In this document: in pieces, positions 44,152-53,532 of the stretch
Numbering within the stretch: the first letter of the stretch is position 1
Layout: every line of letters starts with the position of its first letter
From: Nitrospira sp.
GTDB taxonomy: Bacteria; Nitrospirota; Nitrospiria; Nitrospirales; Nitrospiraceae
NCBI GenBank assembly: GCA_024998625.1
Contig: JACOEL010000011.1
Coordinates: 62,001 to 126,000 of the forward strand
Direction of reading: 5' to 3'
Length of the DNA stretch: 64,000 nucleotides
Translations under genes and position numbers: made by a program
Notes under the pieces: model-generated
Told to the model about the DNA's origin: nothing
What the model saw: the letters and a program-made list of their open reading frames with translations, nothing else
Database searches by the model: none

Positions 44152-45789
44152 ATGACTCAGCCGTTGCGCTTCATCCATCTTGAGAGCAACCCCGCCGACG
44201 CGGCGCTGATTGCCACGACCCTCCGGGACGCCGGCATTCAGTGCCAGATGAAACAGGCGCAGACACGTGAGGAATTTCTGGCCGCACTTCGCCAGGAGGG
44301 GTTCAGTCTCATCCTTGCCGATACCGCCGTCCCCGGCTTCGATGGAGCCGCCGCCCTCTCACTCGCGCGCACCCTGCATCCCGACGTGCCGTTGCTGTTT
44401 GTCTCCGGCATGCAAGGAGAAGAGTTTGCCATCGACATGATGCAGCACGGAGCCACCGATTACATTTCCAAGCAGCGCTTGGGGCGTCTCGTTCCCTCCA
44501 TCAAACGAACCTTGCGGGAACTGGACGAGCGGCTGGAACGGAGACGGGCGGAGGACGCCCTGCGGGTGAGCGAAAAGCAGTTTCGTCAGGCCCAGAAGAT
44601 GGAAGCCGTCGGGCGTCTCGCGGGAGGACTCGCCCATGATTTCAACAATCTGTTGACCGTCATCATGGGACACAGCCAGGTGCTCTTGGGGGAACTGCCC
44701 TCAAGTAATCCCATCCGCGCTAAGATCGAAGAGATGCAGAAGGCCGGAGATCGAGCGGCGAGCTTGATTCGCCAACTCATGGCCTTCAGTCGGAAGCAGC
44801 CGTTGGAACCGAAAATCCTGCCCTTGAATTCGGTCGTCGGCAATGTAGAAAGCATGCTCCGGCGACTCATCGGTGAAGACATCCAACTCGTGATCCGCCC
44901 TGATCCTTATAACGGCCATGTGAGGGCGGACCCCGGGCAACTGGAACAGGTCCTCATGAATCTGGTCGTGAATGCCCGGGATGCCATGCCCAATGGCGGC
45001 CTACTGGCGATCGAAACGTCGCAAACGGAACTGGCACGTACCCCGATGCATCATCTCCACCCGCTGCCATTGGGACAGTATGTGAAACTCACTGTCACCG
45101 ATACCGGATGCGGCATGAATGCCGACGTGCTTGCCCATTTATTTGAACCGTTTTTTACGACGAAGGAGGAGCACAAGGGGACCGGACTGGGTCTGTCGAC
45201 GGTCTTCGGCATCGTGACCACCAGCGGAGGCGGGATCGATGTATGGAGCCAGGTCGGGCATGGCACCACCTTCGACCTGTATTTCCCGCGCGTCAACCCG
45301 CAGACCACGACTGCGGATACCACCGCACCGCAAGACCGCCTGCGCCAGGGATCGGAAACCATTCTTCTCGTCGAGGACGATAGCGGGGTACGCAACCTGG
45401 TTCGTCACGAGCTGGTCAAAACCGGCTATCAGGTGATCGAGGCCAAGAACGGCGTCGAAGCCTGTCTCACGGCCACACAGCAGAGTTACCATGTGGACCT
45501 TCTACTCACCGACGTGGTGATGCCGGGGATGAACGGTCGCGAACTGGCACAACATCTCTCCGTCATCAAGCCGAACCTCAGGGTCCTGTTCATGTCGGGC
45601 TATTTGGACGATATCTCCGTGAACAGCGGTATGGACCCGCATCGAACGACGTTCCTCCAAAAACCTTTTACCCCCGACCTCCTCTTGCGCACGGTACGCG
45701 CGTTGCTTGATTCCTCCGCTCCCGCAACGGGGAACGCACCGCACCACGTTCCACCAGACCAGGCACCGCGCACTGCGCGGGCCTCCTGA
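44152..45789 (+). CDS. Hybrid sensor kinase: receiver, HisKA, HATPase, receiver
   Basis: 545 residues, no membrane helix. An N-terminal receiver-like domain (about 1-125) keeps the phosphoacceptor Asp in LILADTAVPGFDG. The kinase core follows: His in GGLAHDFNNLLTVIMGHSQ, N-box NLVVNARDAMPNGG, G1 DTGCGMN, F-box LFEPFFTTK, G2 GTGLGLSTV, all intact. A C-terminal receiver (about 405-525) has LLVEDD, Asp in LLLTDVVMPGMNG and Lys in TFLQKPFTPDLL. It lies 33 bases after the Rcp1-like gene and likely belongs to the same phosphorelay. Confidence 0.9.
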   Translation: MTQPLRFIHLESNPADAALIATTLRDAGIQCQMKQAQTREEFLAALRQEGFSLILADTAVPGFDGAAALSLARTLHPDVPLLFVSGMQGEEFAIDMMQHGATDYISKQRLGRLVPSIKRTLRELDERLERRRAEDALRVSEKQFRQAQKMEAVGRLAGGLAHDFNNLLTVIMGHSQVLLGELPSSNPIRAKIEEMQKAGDRAASLIRQLMAFSRKQPLEPKILPLNSVVGNVESMLRRLIGEDIQLVIRPDPYNGHVRADPGQLEQVLMNLVVNARDAMPNGGLLAIETSQTELARTPMHHLHPLPLGQYVKLTVTDTGCGMNADVLAHLFEPFFTTKEEHKGTGLGLSTVFGIVTTSGGGIDVWSQVGHGTTFDLYFPRVNPQTTTADTTAPQDRLRQGSETILLVEDDSGVRNLVRHELVKTGYQVIEAKNGVEACLTATQQSYHVDLLLTDVVMPGMNGRELAQHLSVIKPNLRVLFMSGYLDDISVNSGMDPHRTTFLQKPFTPDLLLRTVRALLDSSAPATGNAPHHVPPDQAPRTARAS

Positions 45790-45920
45790 CGCCGCGCCGG
45801 CGCACACCGCAGACACCACCGGAAATTTGACCCTTTTGCGCATCCTTTTTATACTGAGGTCGCGCGAGACCGGGAATGCACACTCACGAAGGTGGACAGG
45901 AGGAAGGAGAGACGCTCGTC

Positions 45921-46847
45921 ATGCGTGGCCGCTGCCTGAAAGACCGACGATCCCTTTGCCGGCTGACGCTCCTGTGCGGGTGCCTGCTCACACTCTGCCT
46001 CAGTAGCGGACCCCAAGCCCATGCGACGCCTCCCGCCGGGGTGCCATGGGAGCGCTTGACCACCGGGATGCAGGTGGCGCTCTGGAGCCCCATCGAAGCC
46101 TGCCCCCAGGTTCCGTCCCTGCTCATGCTGCACATCGATCCGGAACGCTTTCGGTTCTCCATCTATCAATATCGCGACGAGGGTCTCCGCGCCCCGCTCT
46201 CGATCCACGACTGGCAACAACGGACCGATGCATACGTTCTATTCAATGCGGGCTTGTTTCGAGAGGACTATTCGTACTTGGGTGTCTTATTGAAAGAAGG
46301 GCGGTCACTCGGCACGAAAAAACATCACTCATGGCAGGGACTATTCGCAGCCGAACCGACAGACGGCAGGCTCCGGAAGGCCCGTGTGCTGGACCTCGCC
46401 TTCGAGGGATTCACAGAAGAAGCCCCTCTCTACCGGGAGGCCGCGCAATCGCTGATGCTGTTCGACCGGACGGGAAAACTCCGGGTCCGGGACAGCGGGA
46501 AACGAGCGTTTCAAACCGTGGTTGCCGAAGAAGGGGAAGGCGCCATTCTTGTGATCAAGACGGTGGATGTCGTCTCGCTCCACCACCTGGCCGATTGTCT
46601 CCATCGACAGATCCCGTCGATCCAACAGGCCATGGCCATGGACGGGGGCGCCTCTTCGGATGTGATCGCCAGTCCGGATCTTCTCCATGCCGCCCAGGAG
46701 ACCACGTCGCAAGCCACCTGGCGATCACTTCTGGCCGGCAATATCGGCGTGCACATTCCACTGCCGACCGTCATCGGCATCAGCCCCCGAACACATCCGC
46801 GCAGCATGCCCGCCCCGGATGCCTCACCATTATCACACAGCCGATGA
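45921..46847 (+). CDS. Exported phosphodiester glycosidase (NAGPA) family protein
   Basis: 308 residues from ATG 45921, with GGAAGGAG about 12 bases upstream. Residues 1-36 are a signal peptide. The NAGPA-type core shows YVLFNAGLFREDYSYLGVL and the characteristic IQQAMAMDGGASSDVIASP with the DGG-x-S motif. Family members in bacteria act on sugar phosphodiesters in the envelope; the substrate here is unknown. Confidence 0.75.
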   Translation: MRGRCLKDRRSLCRLTLLCGCLLTLCLSSGPQAHATPPAGVPWERLTTGMQVALWSPIEACPQVPSLLMLHIDPERFRFSIYQYRDEGLRAPLSIHDWQQRTDAYVLFNAGLFREDYSYLGVLLKEGRSLGTKKHHSWQGLFAAEPTDGRLRKARVLDLAFEGFTEEAPLYREAAQSLMLFDRTGKLRVRDSGKRAFQTVVAEEGEGAILVIKTVDVVSLHHLADCLHRQIPSIQQAMAMDGGASSDVIASPDLLHAAQETTSQATWRSLLAGNIGVHIPLPTVIGISPRTHPRSMPAPDASPLSHSR

Positions 46848-46858
46848 CCAACGCCGAT

Positions 46859-47284
46859 CTACCGTCCAGGCGAGACGGGAAAGCCAGCCTCGGTCCAGGC
46901 ATTCATGCTGCCCACGACATTGTAGACATGCGTATAGCCTAAATCGGCCAACGCCTCGGCGGCAATGTTGCTGCGATGACCGGACTGGCAATACACCACG
47001 ATATGGTCGGTCAAGGCCGCGCCGAGCTCCCGATGCCGCGTCTTAATCTCGCGAAAGTCGATATTTCGATCGGTCCCCGGAATCATGCCGGACGCATGCT
47101 CCTCGGGCGAACGCACATCGACCAACAGGAACCCCTTCGCCCCGGTCGATGGTGCCTTGAGCAGACCGGCTCGCAACTGCTGAACCGTCAAGGTATAGGA
47201 ATGATAGGCGAAGGTGAACTGCGGCCACTCCAAGAGGAGACCGCACAGCAGGCCCACGCAGAGAAGACCACTCAGATATCTCAT
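46859..47284 (-). CDS. Exported rhodanese-domain protein
   Basis: 141 residues from ATG 47284, preceded by AAGGAG at eight bases; the ATG at 47305 has no such site. An N-terminal hydrophobic segment (YLSGLLCVGLLCGLLLEW) is a signal peptide or anchor. The rhodanese fold follows with the active-site loop CQSGHRSN and the end motif VVGSMNAWTEAGFP. It is a single-domain sulfur-transferase-like protein, probably in the periplasm. Confidence 0.85.
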   Translation of the reverse strand: MRYLSGLLCVGLLCGLLLEWPQFTFAYHSYTLTVQQLRAGLLKAPSTGAKGFLLVDVRSPEEHASGMIPGTDRNIDFREIKTRHRELGAALTDHIVVYCQSGHRSNIAAEALADLGYTHVYNVVGSMNAWTEAGFPVSPGR

Positions 47285-47343
47285 GGTCGCCGCTCCTTGG
47301 TTCATACCGGGAAGGTTGACGAACGTCCTATGATAGGAGCCTT

Positions 47344-47655
47344 ATGAAAAGCTGGTCAAGAGTGGTTGCCGTTTCCATGCTTCTGGGTGTCTACGGATGC
47401 GGGGAAGGGGCCATCATGGTCAAAGAAGTCGACAACGGCGGCGTAGTCGTCTACCCCTATCGCGCCGAACAGGGCAACTTACTCTCGTCCTTTCGGAAGG
47501 AAGCCGTGCGACTCATGGAGCGGAAATGCCCAGAGGGATGGGTGACGGTGCGCGAAGGGGAAACAAAGGGACGGCTGCGTCAAGCTAGCCCCATCGCGGG
47601 CTCGAACGATATCGTCGAGGAACGCCGTTGGGGCATTCAGTTCCAGTGCAAATGA
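47344..47655 (+). CDS. Small lipoprotein, unknown function
   Basis: 103 residues. MKSWSRVVAVSMLLGVYGC is a lipoprotein signal with the lipidated Cys at residue 19. The mature part has two further cysteines (RKCPEGWVTV and the C-terminal FQCK), which may form a disulfide. No family recognised. It diverges from the rhodanese gene and is convergent with pyrE, one base apart. Confidence 0.65.
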   Translation: MKSWSRVVAVSMLLGVYGCGEGAIMVKEVDNGGVVVYPYRAEQGNLLSSFRKEAVRLMERKCPEGWVTVREGETKGRLRQASPIAGSNDIVEERRWGIQFQCK

Positions 47656-47656
47656 G

Positions 47657-48247
47657 CTAGGAAGAACTGTTGCGCCCCTGCATGAGATCATCGATCGTCA
47701 GGAGGCTCACGACCTTCACTCCGGTGGACTCCAGGCGGGCACGGCCGTCCTGCTCTTTTCGATCGACAATGACCAATGCATCGGTCACCTTCAACCCCGC
47801 CTCCCGCGCGGCCGTGATAGCCTTCAGCACGGACCCCCCGCTGGTCAACACATCATCGACGATGAGGGCCCGATCTCCCGCTTGCACGACACCTTCAACC
47901 AACCTGCCCAACCCATGGTCCTTCGGCTGCTTCCGGACAAAAAATGTCCGCCACTCCCGACGAGGCGTCGCCAAATAAGCGAAGTCTGAAATCGTCGTCG
48001 CAATCGAAATCGCTCCGATCTCCAATCCTCCCAGACAATCGATCTCGAGCGCCTTGGTCACTTCCCACGCCCGTTGTGCCATCAGGTGACGCGCGTGAGG
48101 AAAGGCCATCAAGGTCCGGCAATCGACATAAAACGGGCTCGTCAGACCCGAGGCGAGTTTGAAGCCACCCTTCGGATCCCACTTGAACGACTGAGTCTTG
48201 TGAAACGCGGCGATCAGATCATCGTGCAGCATAACCGTTCTTTCCAT
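47657..48247 (-). CDS. pyrE: Orotate phosphoribosyltransferase
   Basis: 196 residues; ATG 48247 or ATG 48232 may be the start. It transfers ribose phosphate from PRPP to orotate in pyrimidine synthesis. The PRPP motif is RALIVDDVLTSGGSVLKAI, and the N-terminal substrate loop KGGFKLASGLTSPFYVDCR and the flexible loop VRKQPKDHGLGRLVEG are standard. Cytoplasmic and stand-alone; no other pyr gene is nearby. Confidence 0.94.
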   Translation of the reverse strand: MERTVMLHDDLIAAFHKTQSFKWDPKGGFKLASGLTSPFYVDCRTLMAFPHARHLMAQRAWEVTKALEIDCLGGLEIGAISIATTISDFAYLATPRREWRTFFVRKQPKDHGLGRLVEGVVQAGDRALIVDDVLTSGGSVLKAITAAREAGLKVTDALVIVDRKEQDGRARLESTGVKVVSLLTIDDLMQGRNSSS

Positions 48248-48351
48248 GCAGTAATGACATCATACGTATCCACGTCGAATGAGTTCAACGTCACGAAAAC
48301 ATGAATACAGATGGACCTCGCCCCCCTTCAGGGCACGATCGAAGGCCCCAT

Positions 48352-48573
48352 TCAATAGCACCGTCCCTGCGCGGCAGACACGTAGCAGGATCTTCTCATC
48401 GCAGGCGGGCACGTGGTCGTCGGCCGCTTCGGTGCTGCTGTTTGTTCGATCGCGGGAGGAGGCCCCGCTTCGTCGTCAACCGGACGAGGGCTTGACTCAG
48501 CGAAATGGTCCGAAGGACTCGCGCAGCCTGACCACATCCCAATCACGCGCAGAAGCAGCAACCACTTCAACAC
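48352..48573 (-). CDS. Candidate small lipoprotein
   Basis: 73 residues from GTG 48573, with GAGG about seven bases upstream. It reads as a lipoprotein: hydrophobic VLKWLLLLRVIGMWSGC, then an acidic, proline-rich mature part and a Cys-containing end (CPPAMRRSCYVSAAQGRCY). The open frame extends further upstream without these features. No homology is evident. It could be a chance frame in the space between pyrE and the adhesin remnant. Confidence 0.35.
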   Translation of the reverse strand: MLKWLLLLRVIGMWSGCASPSDHFAESSPRPVDDEAGPPPAIEQTAAPKRPTTTCPPAMRRSCYVSAAQGRCY

Positions 48574-48668
48574 ACCACCGCCTCGCGGTGAACCATTGAC
48601 GGGCTCGATGTCGTGGCATTCTGACATAGCCCGACGGCAAAGTGAAGCAAGGGCAGATGCGCCACACG

Positions 48669-49675
48669 ATGCGTCGACTTCTTTCGCGACTCGGCCGGGC
48701 TCTCCTGATCGTGACCTGTTTATGGACGATCTCCACGACGCCCGCAGCCGAACAAACGAACGCTCCCACTGCTGTGCCCGTAAACGGCTTTTCATTCAGC
48801 GGGACGGGGCACAGCACCGACCGCAACCACGCCCCTCGCGCCGACCGAGCAGCCATCTCGGCAGACGCCCTCACCCAAGGTTCCGGTGGCACAATCATTA
48901 TCTGGGCAGACGGCCACACTCAGTACGCAGGAACCATTTCGGCGAAAGGCGGAACCTCTGGGGGCCACGGCGGCTTCGTGGAGGTCTCGGGCAAGCAGGC
49001 TCTTGATTTCACCGGACGCGTGGACACAACCGCACCGGCCGGGAACACGGGAACGCTCCTGTTGGACCCGAGCAACATCATCATCTCATCGGCGGCCAAC
49101 GCCAATATCAGCGCCGCTCCGACATTCACAGGCACAACCGCCACATCGACGCTGAATGTGACCACACTGCAAACCGCTCTCGCGACCAACAACGTAATCG
49201 TCGACACGACGAGCCCCTTCGCGAACGCAGGCCACATCACGGTCTCGAATGCCGTGACCTGGTCCAGCGCCAATTCACTCGGCCGGCGCGCCCACAACAC
49301 AATCACGGTCAATGCAGGATCCTCCACCGGATTGGGCAGCCTCCGCCTTAATCGGAGACCAGGATGGAATCGGAGGAGGCAACGTCGCGCAATGCCGCGA
49401 TCTCATCCCGACTCGGCGGCATTGAGATTTCCGTCGCCGGGATCACCAGCGGCACCAGCCGGGAGGATCACCACTACCGGGCCAACCCCTTGTGGTACAG
49501 CATTCTCTCGACCTATTTACCGGAAGACGTGGTCGAGGGAACGCGCATGGATGTCTTCAGGGCGAAGACCAAGTTGCGCGCGAAATCCCTCCTTGCACCC
49601 CGACCGGCGCCGAAGACGCCACGGCCGATTGACCGGTCACTCGTCCGCCCCTATCATCAGCGAGCGGCGGACTGA
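48669..49675 (+). pseudogene. Remnant of a filamentous-haemagglutinin-type (two-partner secretion) adhesin
   Basis: A signal peptide (MRRLLSRLGRALLIVTCLW) is followed almost at once by internal repeats typical of such adhesins: GTIIIWADGHTQYAGTISAK, then GGHGGFVEVSGKQALDFTGR, GNTGTLLLDPSNIIIS and NAVTWSSANSL. The N-terminal secretion domain (haemagg_act) is missing. Near 49330-49365 the reading shifts: adhesin-like sequence (ALIGDQDGIGGGNVAQC) continues in another frame and meets a stop. A third segment, from 49364, contains ISVAGITSGTSREDHHY and PLWYSILSTYLPEDVVEG and ends at 49675. Internal deletion and frameshifts make an active product unlikely. No TpsB transporter gene is adjacent. Confidence 0.65.
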
Positions 49676-50190
49676 TCCGCGCTTTTCCGCCCCACAACCC
49701 AGTGCATCAACAGAGGTAGCAGGACCGCCCACAGGATGGACAACAGCATCAACGAGCGTATCTCATGGTGGCCAAGCCGAAGCGCCCCGAGTTGTTGTCC
49801 CGCGTAATAACTCAACGGACCGCAGATCCCTCCGACAAGCGCCGCCGGCCGATCGCGCCCAGCTAACCAACGAAGAGATCCGTTCAATGTCGTCGCGAAG
49901 AGGCACCAGAGCGCGATCAACCAAGGCGGGCACAGCCAGGGAGCGAAGGGGTTCTCGATAAACAGGAGGAGACCGGCGAAGCTAAGGACGCTGTCCAGCA
50001 GCGATCCGGACAATCCGACCACGATGACGATTCGAGCGGTGGCGTGGGGATGGGCCGAGGAGCAGACATTCACGCAGACCAGACAGGCGACCAAGAGCGG
50101 GCCGATCCAGTGATATGCCCAGCCCGCGCCGAGGACAGCGATCCACCACCCGACCTGAAAGACCACCGCATTGGCGATGACGCCGCTCAT
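49657..50190 (-). CDS. DUF2878-family membrane protein
   Basis: 177 residues from ATG 50190, whose start overlaps the stop of the Cfa-like gene (ATGA). Five or more membrane helices (VIANAVVFQVGWWIAVLGAG, WLIALWCLFATTLNGSL, LLSILWAVLLPLLMHWVV). The repeated Trp-rich helices and gene position match DUF2878 proteins, which accompany cfa and DUF1365 genes in many bacteria. Its last 19 bases overlap the adhesin remnant. It is the final gene of the leftward lipid-modification operon. Confidence 0.75.
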   Translation of the reverse strand: MSGVIANAVVFQVGWWIAVLGAGWAYHWIGPLLVACLVCVNVCSSAHPHATARIVIVVGLSGSLLDSVLSFAGLLLFIENPFAPWLCPPWLIALWCLFATTLNGSLRWLAGRDRPAALVGGICGPLSYYAGQQLGALRLGHHEIRSLMLLSILWAVLLPLLMHWVVGRKSADQSAAR

Positions 50191-51494
50191 CCTGCCAGGG
50201 GGTCTTGGCGCCAGCCAGATTTTGCGAACAAGAGATGGGCTGTCGAAATCGACCGTTCGAGAAATCCGCCTTCGCAATAGGACAAATAAAACTCCCACAG
50301 TCGCAGGAACTCAGCACGAAAGCCGAGCCGCCCCACATGCTCGAGATTTGCCCGGAGATTGTCGCGCCATCCTCGCAAGGTCGGGGGATAATGCGCGCCG
50401 ATATCTTGCAGGTGCAACAGACTGAAATCCGAGGCCTGCGCCATGGCCCTACACAAAGCCGTCACGGAGGGAATGCAACTACCGGGAAAGATGAACCGTT
50501 GGATAAAATCGACCGACCGCTTCGCCCGTTCATAGTACCGCTCATCGATGGTGATCGCCTGGAGTAGCATCAGCCCGTCGGGCTTCAGCAGGCGGCTGCA
50601 GACATCGAAGAACGTGGGGTAGTATTCATGGCCCACGGCTTCGATCATCTCCACCGAGACCAGCTTGTCGAACCGCATGCCGAGCGCGGGCAAATCTCGA
50701 TAATCGGTGAGCAGCACCCGCACGCGATCGGACAGGCCGTCCTCACGCACCCGGCGCACCGCCAGTTCGTACTGCGCGCGGGAAATCGTGGTCGTCGTCA
50801 CTCGACAACCATAGGTCTTCGCGGCATGACAGGCCAGGCCGCCCCAGCCGGATCCGATTTCCACCAGGTCGTCGTCTTCCGTCAGATGGAGCTTGCGGCA
50901 AATCAAATCGAGCTTGGCGCGTGAAGCCTCCTCCAGCGTGCTGTCGGGACGTTGGAAATAGGCGCAGGAGTACATCATAGTCCGGTCCAGCATCTGCGCA
51001 AAGAATTCATTGCTCAGATCGTAATGGGCCGCAATGTTCCGTCGGCTTCCCGTTTTGGTATTCCGCCTAAGCCGGTGGGCGACCTTGAGCAACGCTACGG
51101 ACAAGCGCGCCATCCCCCCCTCCATGCCGTCCACGAGCGGTCGATTCAAGGCGAAAATGCGGACCAGCGCCGTGAGGTCGTCGCAATGCCAATCGCCACG
51201 GGCATAACTTTCTCCCGCGCCCACCGTCCCGCTCCACGCGATGTCGAGATAACAGTCGGGCGCGAGAACGGTAATCGTCGCCTTGAGCGTTGAGACGGAG
51301 AAGGGCTTGCCGAAGACCGTGCGGCGCGGCCCCTCAATCACCGTAATGGTTCCCTGGACGAGCCGTCGCAGACGGGCACGGACGATGCGCCTGGCGATCC
51401 GGATCAGCAGGCCGGAGGAAGGATCAGACTCTGCGGCATGCGCTGGCTGCCGGTCCACGGCGGGTGAACAGCCGGTCGGCACGAGGTCATTCAT
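50187..51494 (-). CDS. cfa: Cyclopropane-fatty-acyl-phospholipid synthase-like methyltransferase
   Basis: 435 residues from ATG 51494, preceded by AAGGAGG. SAM-dependent methyltransferase on membrane lipid acyl chains. The SAM motif is LVEIGSGWGGLACHAA, the family signature YDLSNEFFAQMLDRTMMYSC is present, and VSVEMIEAVGHEYYPTFFDV follows. In furan-fatty-acid and related clusters such proteins methylate unsaturated chains rather than forming a cyclopropane ring; which applies here is open. Start and stop overlap its neighbours by four bases each. Confidence 0.88.
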   Translation of the reverse strand: MNDLVPTGCSPAVDRQPAHAAESDPSSGLLIRIARRIVRARLRRLVQGTITVIEGPRRTVFGKPFSVSTLKATITVLAPDCYLDIAWSGTVGAGESYARGDWHCDDLTALVRIFALNRPLVDGMEGGMARLSVALLKVAHRLRRNTKTGSRRNIAAHYDLSNEFFAQMLDRTMMYSCAYFQRPDSTLEEASRAKLDLICRKLHLTEDDDLVEIGSGWGGLACHAAKTYGCRVTTTTISRAQYELAVRRVREDGLSDRVRVLLTDYRDLPALGMRFDKLVSVEMIEAVGHEYYPTFFDVCSRLLKPDGLMLLQAITIDERYYERAKRSVDFIQRFIFPGSCIPSVTALCRAMAQASDFSLLHLQDIGAHYPPTLRGWRDNLRANLEHVGRLGFRAEFLRLWEFYLSYCEGGFLERSISTAHLLFAKSGWRQDPLAG

Positions 51495-52276
51495 CCGGAT
51501 ATCCTCCTTGCATCGATGGAATGCCTGGACCTGTCGGGATGGGGCATGACGGGACAACGTTTCACCCACAGGCGCAACGCCTGCCAATGGATCGCTCCGA
51601 TGACCTGCGTCGTCATCAGCGGATACCGCAGCAACACACGGGCCAGGGACCTCCCGGTCATCTCCTCCCGGCGCAGAACCATCGTGGCATCGAAGAACCG
51701 TTCTCCACCGCGGAAATTCTCCATGTGCACGGAGAGACCGGCGCCGGGAGTGCCGAACCGCCAATCGTAGTCCACACCCAGGTCCATGAACGGGGAGACA
51801 TGAAATTCCTTGCCGAAGCGATACCGGTGTCGGCGACCGATCCCCTCATCCAGGGAATCACCGAGCACATAACAATGCTGTTCTCCCCAAGGCGTGTTCG
51901 TCACTTCAGCCACGACGGTGTCGACCTGTCGATCGGCAGGGTCGAAACAAAAATAAAAACTGACCGGGTTGAAGCCGTACCCGAAATACCGCAGGTGCGT
52001 GAGCAGCCTGATCGGACCGGCCGGCCGACGACCCGTCTTCGATTCGACGAGACCGCGCACATTTTGATCCAGAGGTATCTTTGGATCACCCAAGTGGTCA
52101 CTCTGTCTGAACCAGGCCAGATTGGGGGTCCCGTGAGACCAGAACCAGCGCTTACGGAAGAGGTCCGGCAGTTCGGCCAGATCCAGATACATCATGAAGA
52201 TCGAGTAGCGGAACGAATGGCGGACCGGCGCATAGCGTCGATGCCTGACCGTTCCTTCATAGACGCAGCTCTTCAT
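51491..52276 (-). CDS. DUF1365-family protein
   Basis: 261 residues. It has the family pattern CVYEGTVRHRRYAPVRHSFR at the N-terminus, then LLTHLRYFGYGFNPVSFYFC and EVTNTPWGEQHCYVL. Members lie next to cfa and FAD-oxidoreductase genes and are thought to act in lipid modification; the reaction is not settled. It overlaps cfa and the FAD-oxidoreductase gene by four bases each. Confidence 0.88.
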   Translation of the reverse strand: MKSCVYEGTVRHRRYAPVRHSFRYSIFMMYLDLAELPDLFRKRWFWSHGTPNLAWFRQSDHLGDPKIPLDQNVRGLVESKTGRRPAGPIRLLTHLRYFGYGFNPVSFYFCFDPADRQVDTVVAEVTNTPWGEQHCYVLGDSLDEGIGRRHRYRFGKEFHVSPFMDLGVDYDWRFGTPGAGLSVHMENFRGGERFFDATMVLRREEMTGRSLARVLLRYPLMTTQVIGAIHWQALRLWVKRCPVMPHPDRSRHSIDARRISG

Positions 52277-53532
52277 GCCTGCCCCGCCGTCAGCGCCCAG
52301 CAGGCCGTCATGGCGCTCTTCACGCCGTCTTCATGGAAACCGAATCCCCAGTAGGCCCCGCAATACCACGTCCGCCGACGTCCGTTGATCTCCCCATGCC
52401 GTTGCTGCGCGGCGATCGCTTCCGTGGAAAACACCGGATGGTGGTAGGTGATGCGCGTGAGGATCGTCGCCGGATCGATCGCCTCCGTATGGTTCAACGT
52501 CACACAGAAATCGACGGGCGCACTCAGCCCCTGAAGGCGATTCATGTGATAGGTCACCAAGGCATGGTCCGGTGGGTTCGGCACCAGATGATAGTTCCAG
52601 GCCGCCCAGGCCAGGCGGCGTCTCGGAAGGAGCGACCGGTCCACATGCAACACCGCTTCATTCGGTTGATAACGGATCGCCCCGAGAATCTCCTTCTCCA
52701 GGGGAGACGGGTCCGCTAACAGCGCCAACGCCTGATCGCTATGGCAGGCGAGAAGGATTCCGTCGAATGACTCGGTCCGCTGGATCCCGCTGGGGTCGCA
52801 TCCCCGCACCTCGACACGGTCTGCGTAACGAGTGACCGACTCCACCGGAGACTGAAGCCGGATGCGGTCACGGAAGGGCCGCACCAGGCGCTCGACATAT
52901 TGCCGGGCGCCTCCGGTAACCACCCTCCAGGTCGGACGCGCATCGACCGACAACATGCCGTGGTTCTTGAAAAACTGAACGAGGTACCGCGCCGGAAACT
53001 CCTGCATTGTGGCGCGGCCGGCCGACCAGATTGCCCCCGCCATGGGAACGATGTAGTTCCGAATAAACGTCGGCGAGTAACGGTTTTGCTCCAGATACGC
53101 GCCCAGCGAAGGGCCAGGGCCCGGTTCATCCAACAGTTCCAGCGACTCCCGATTGAAGCGGAGAATGTCCCGGATCATACGATAGAACGAAGGCCGCAGC
53201 AGATTGCGCCGCTGGGCGAAGAGACTGTTCAACGAGGTGCCGTTGTACTCCAACCCGGTCTCCTCACAACGCACACTGAAGCTCATGTCGCTCGGCTGCG
53301 AGGCCACACCCAAGCGATCCAGCAGGGCGATAAAATTCGGGTAGGTCCAATCGTTGAATACGATAAAACCGGTATCGATCGCATAGGTCGTCCCTTGCAG
53401 GTCCACATCGACCGTGTTGGTATGACCCCCGATGTACGCACCGGCCTCGAAGATGGTGAGGTCATGATCCCGGTGGAGCACATGCGCCGCCGTCATTCCC
53501 GCAATGCCCGTTCCGACAATGGCAAGCTTCAC
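52273..53532 (-). CDS. FAD-dependent oxidoreductase (amine-oxidase/desaturase fold)
   Basis: 419 residues from GTG 53532; a longer frame upstream overlaps the SDR gene and is unlikely. The start VKLAIVGTGIAGMTAAHVL is the dinucleotide-binding motif, followed by FEAGAYIGGHTNTVDV. C-terminal AYWGFGFHEDGVKSA is typical of the NAD/FAD-binding proteins found with DUF1365 and Cfa. In furan-fatty-acid pathways a related protein introduces a double bond. The start overlaps the SDR stop (GTGA). Confidence 0.88.
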   Translation of the reverse strand: MKLAIVGTGIAGMTAAHVLHRDHDLTIFEAGAYIGGHTNTVDVDLQGTTYAIDTGFIVFNDWTYPNFIALLDRLGVASQPSDMSFSVRCEETGLEYNGTSLNSLFAQRRNLLRPSFYRMIRDILRFNRESLELLDEPGPGPSLGAYLEQNRYSPTFIRNYIVPMAGAIWSAGRATMQEFPARYLVQFFKNHGMLSVDARPTWRVVTGGARQYVERLVRPFRDRIRLQSPVESVTRYADRVEVRGCDPSGIQRTESFDGILLACHSDQALALLADPSPLEKEILGAIRYQPNEAVLHVDRSLLPRRRLAWAAWNYHLVPNPPDHALVTYHMNRLQGLSAPVDFCVTLNHTEAIDPATILTRITYHHPVFSTEAIAAQQRHGEINGRRRTWYCGAYWGFGFHEDGVKSAMTACWALTAGQA

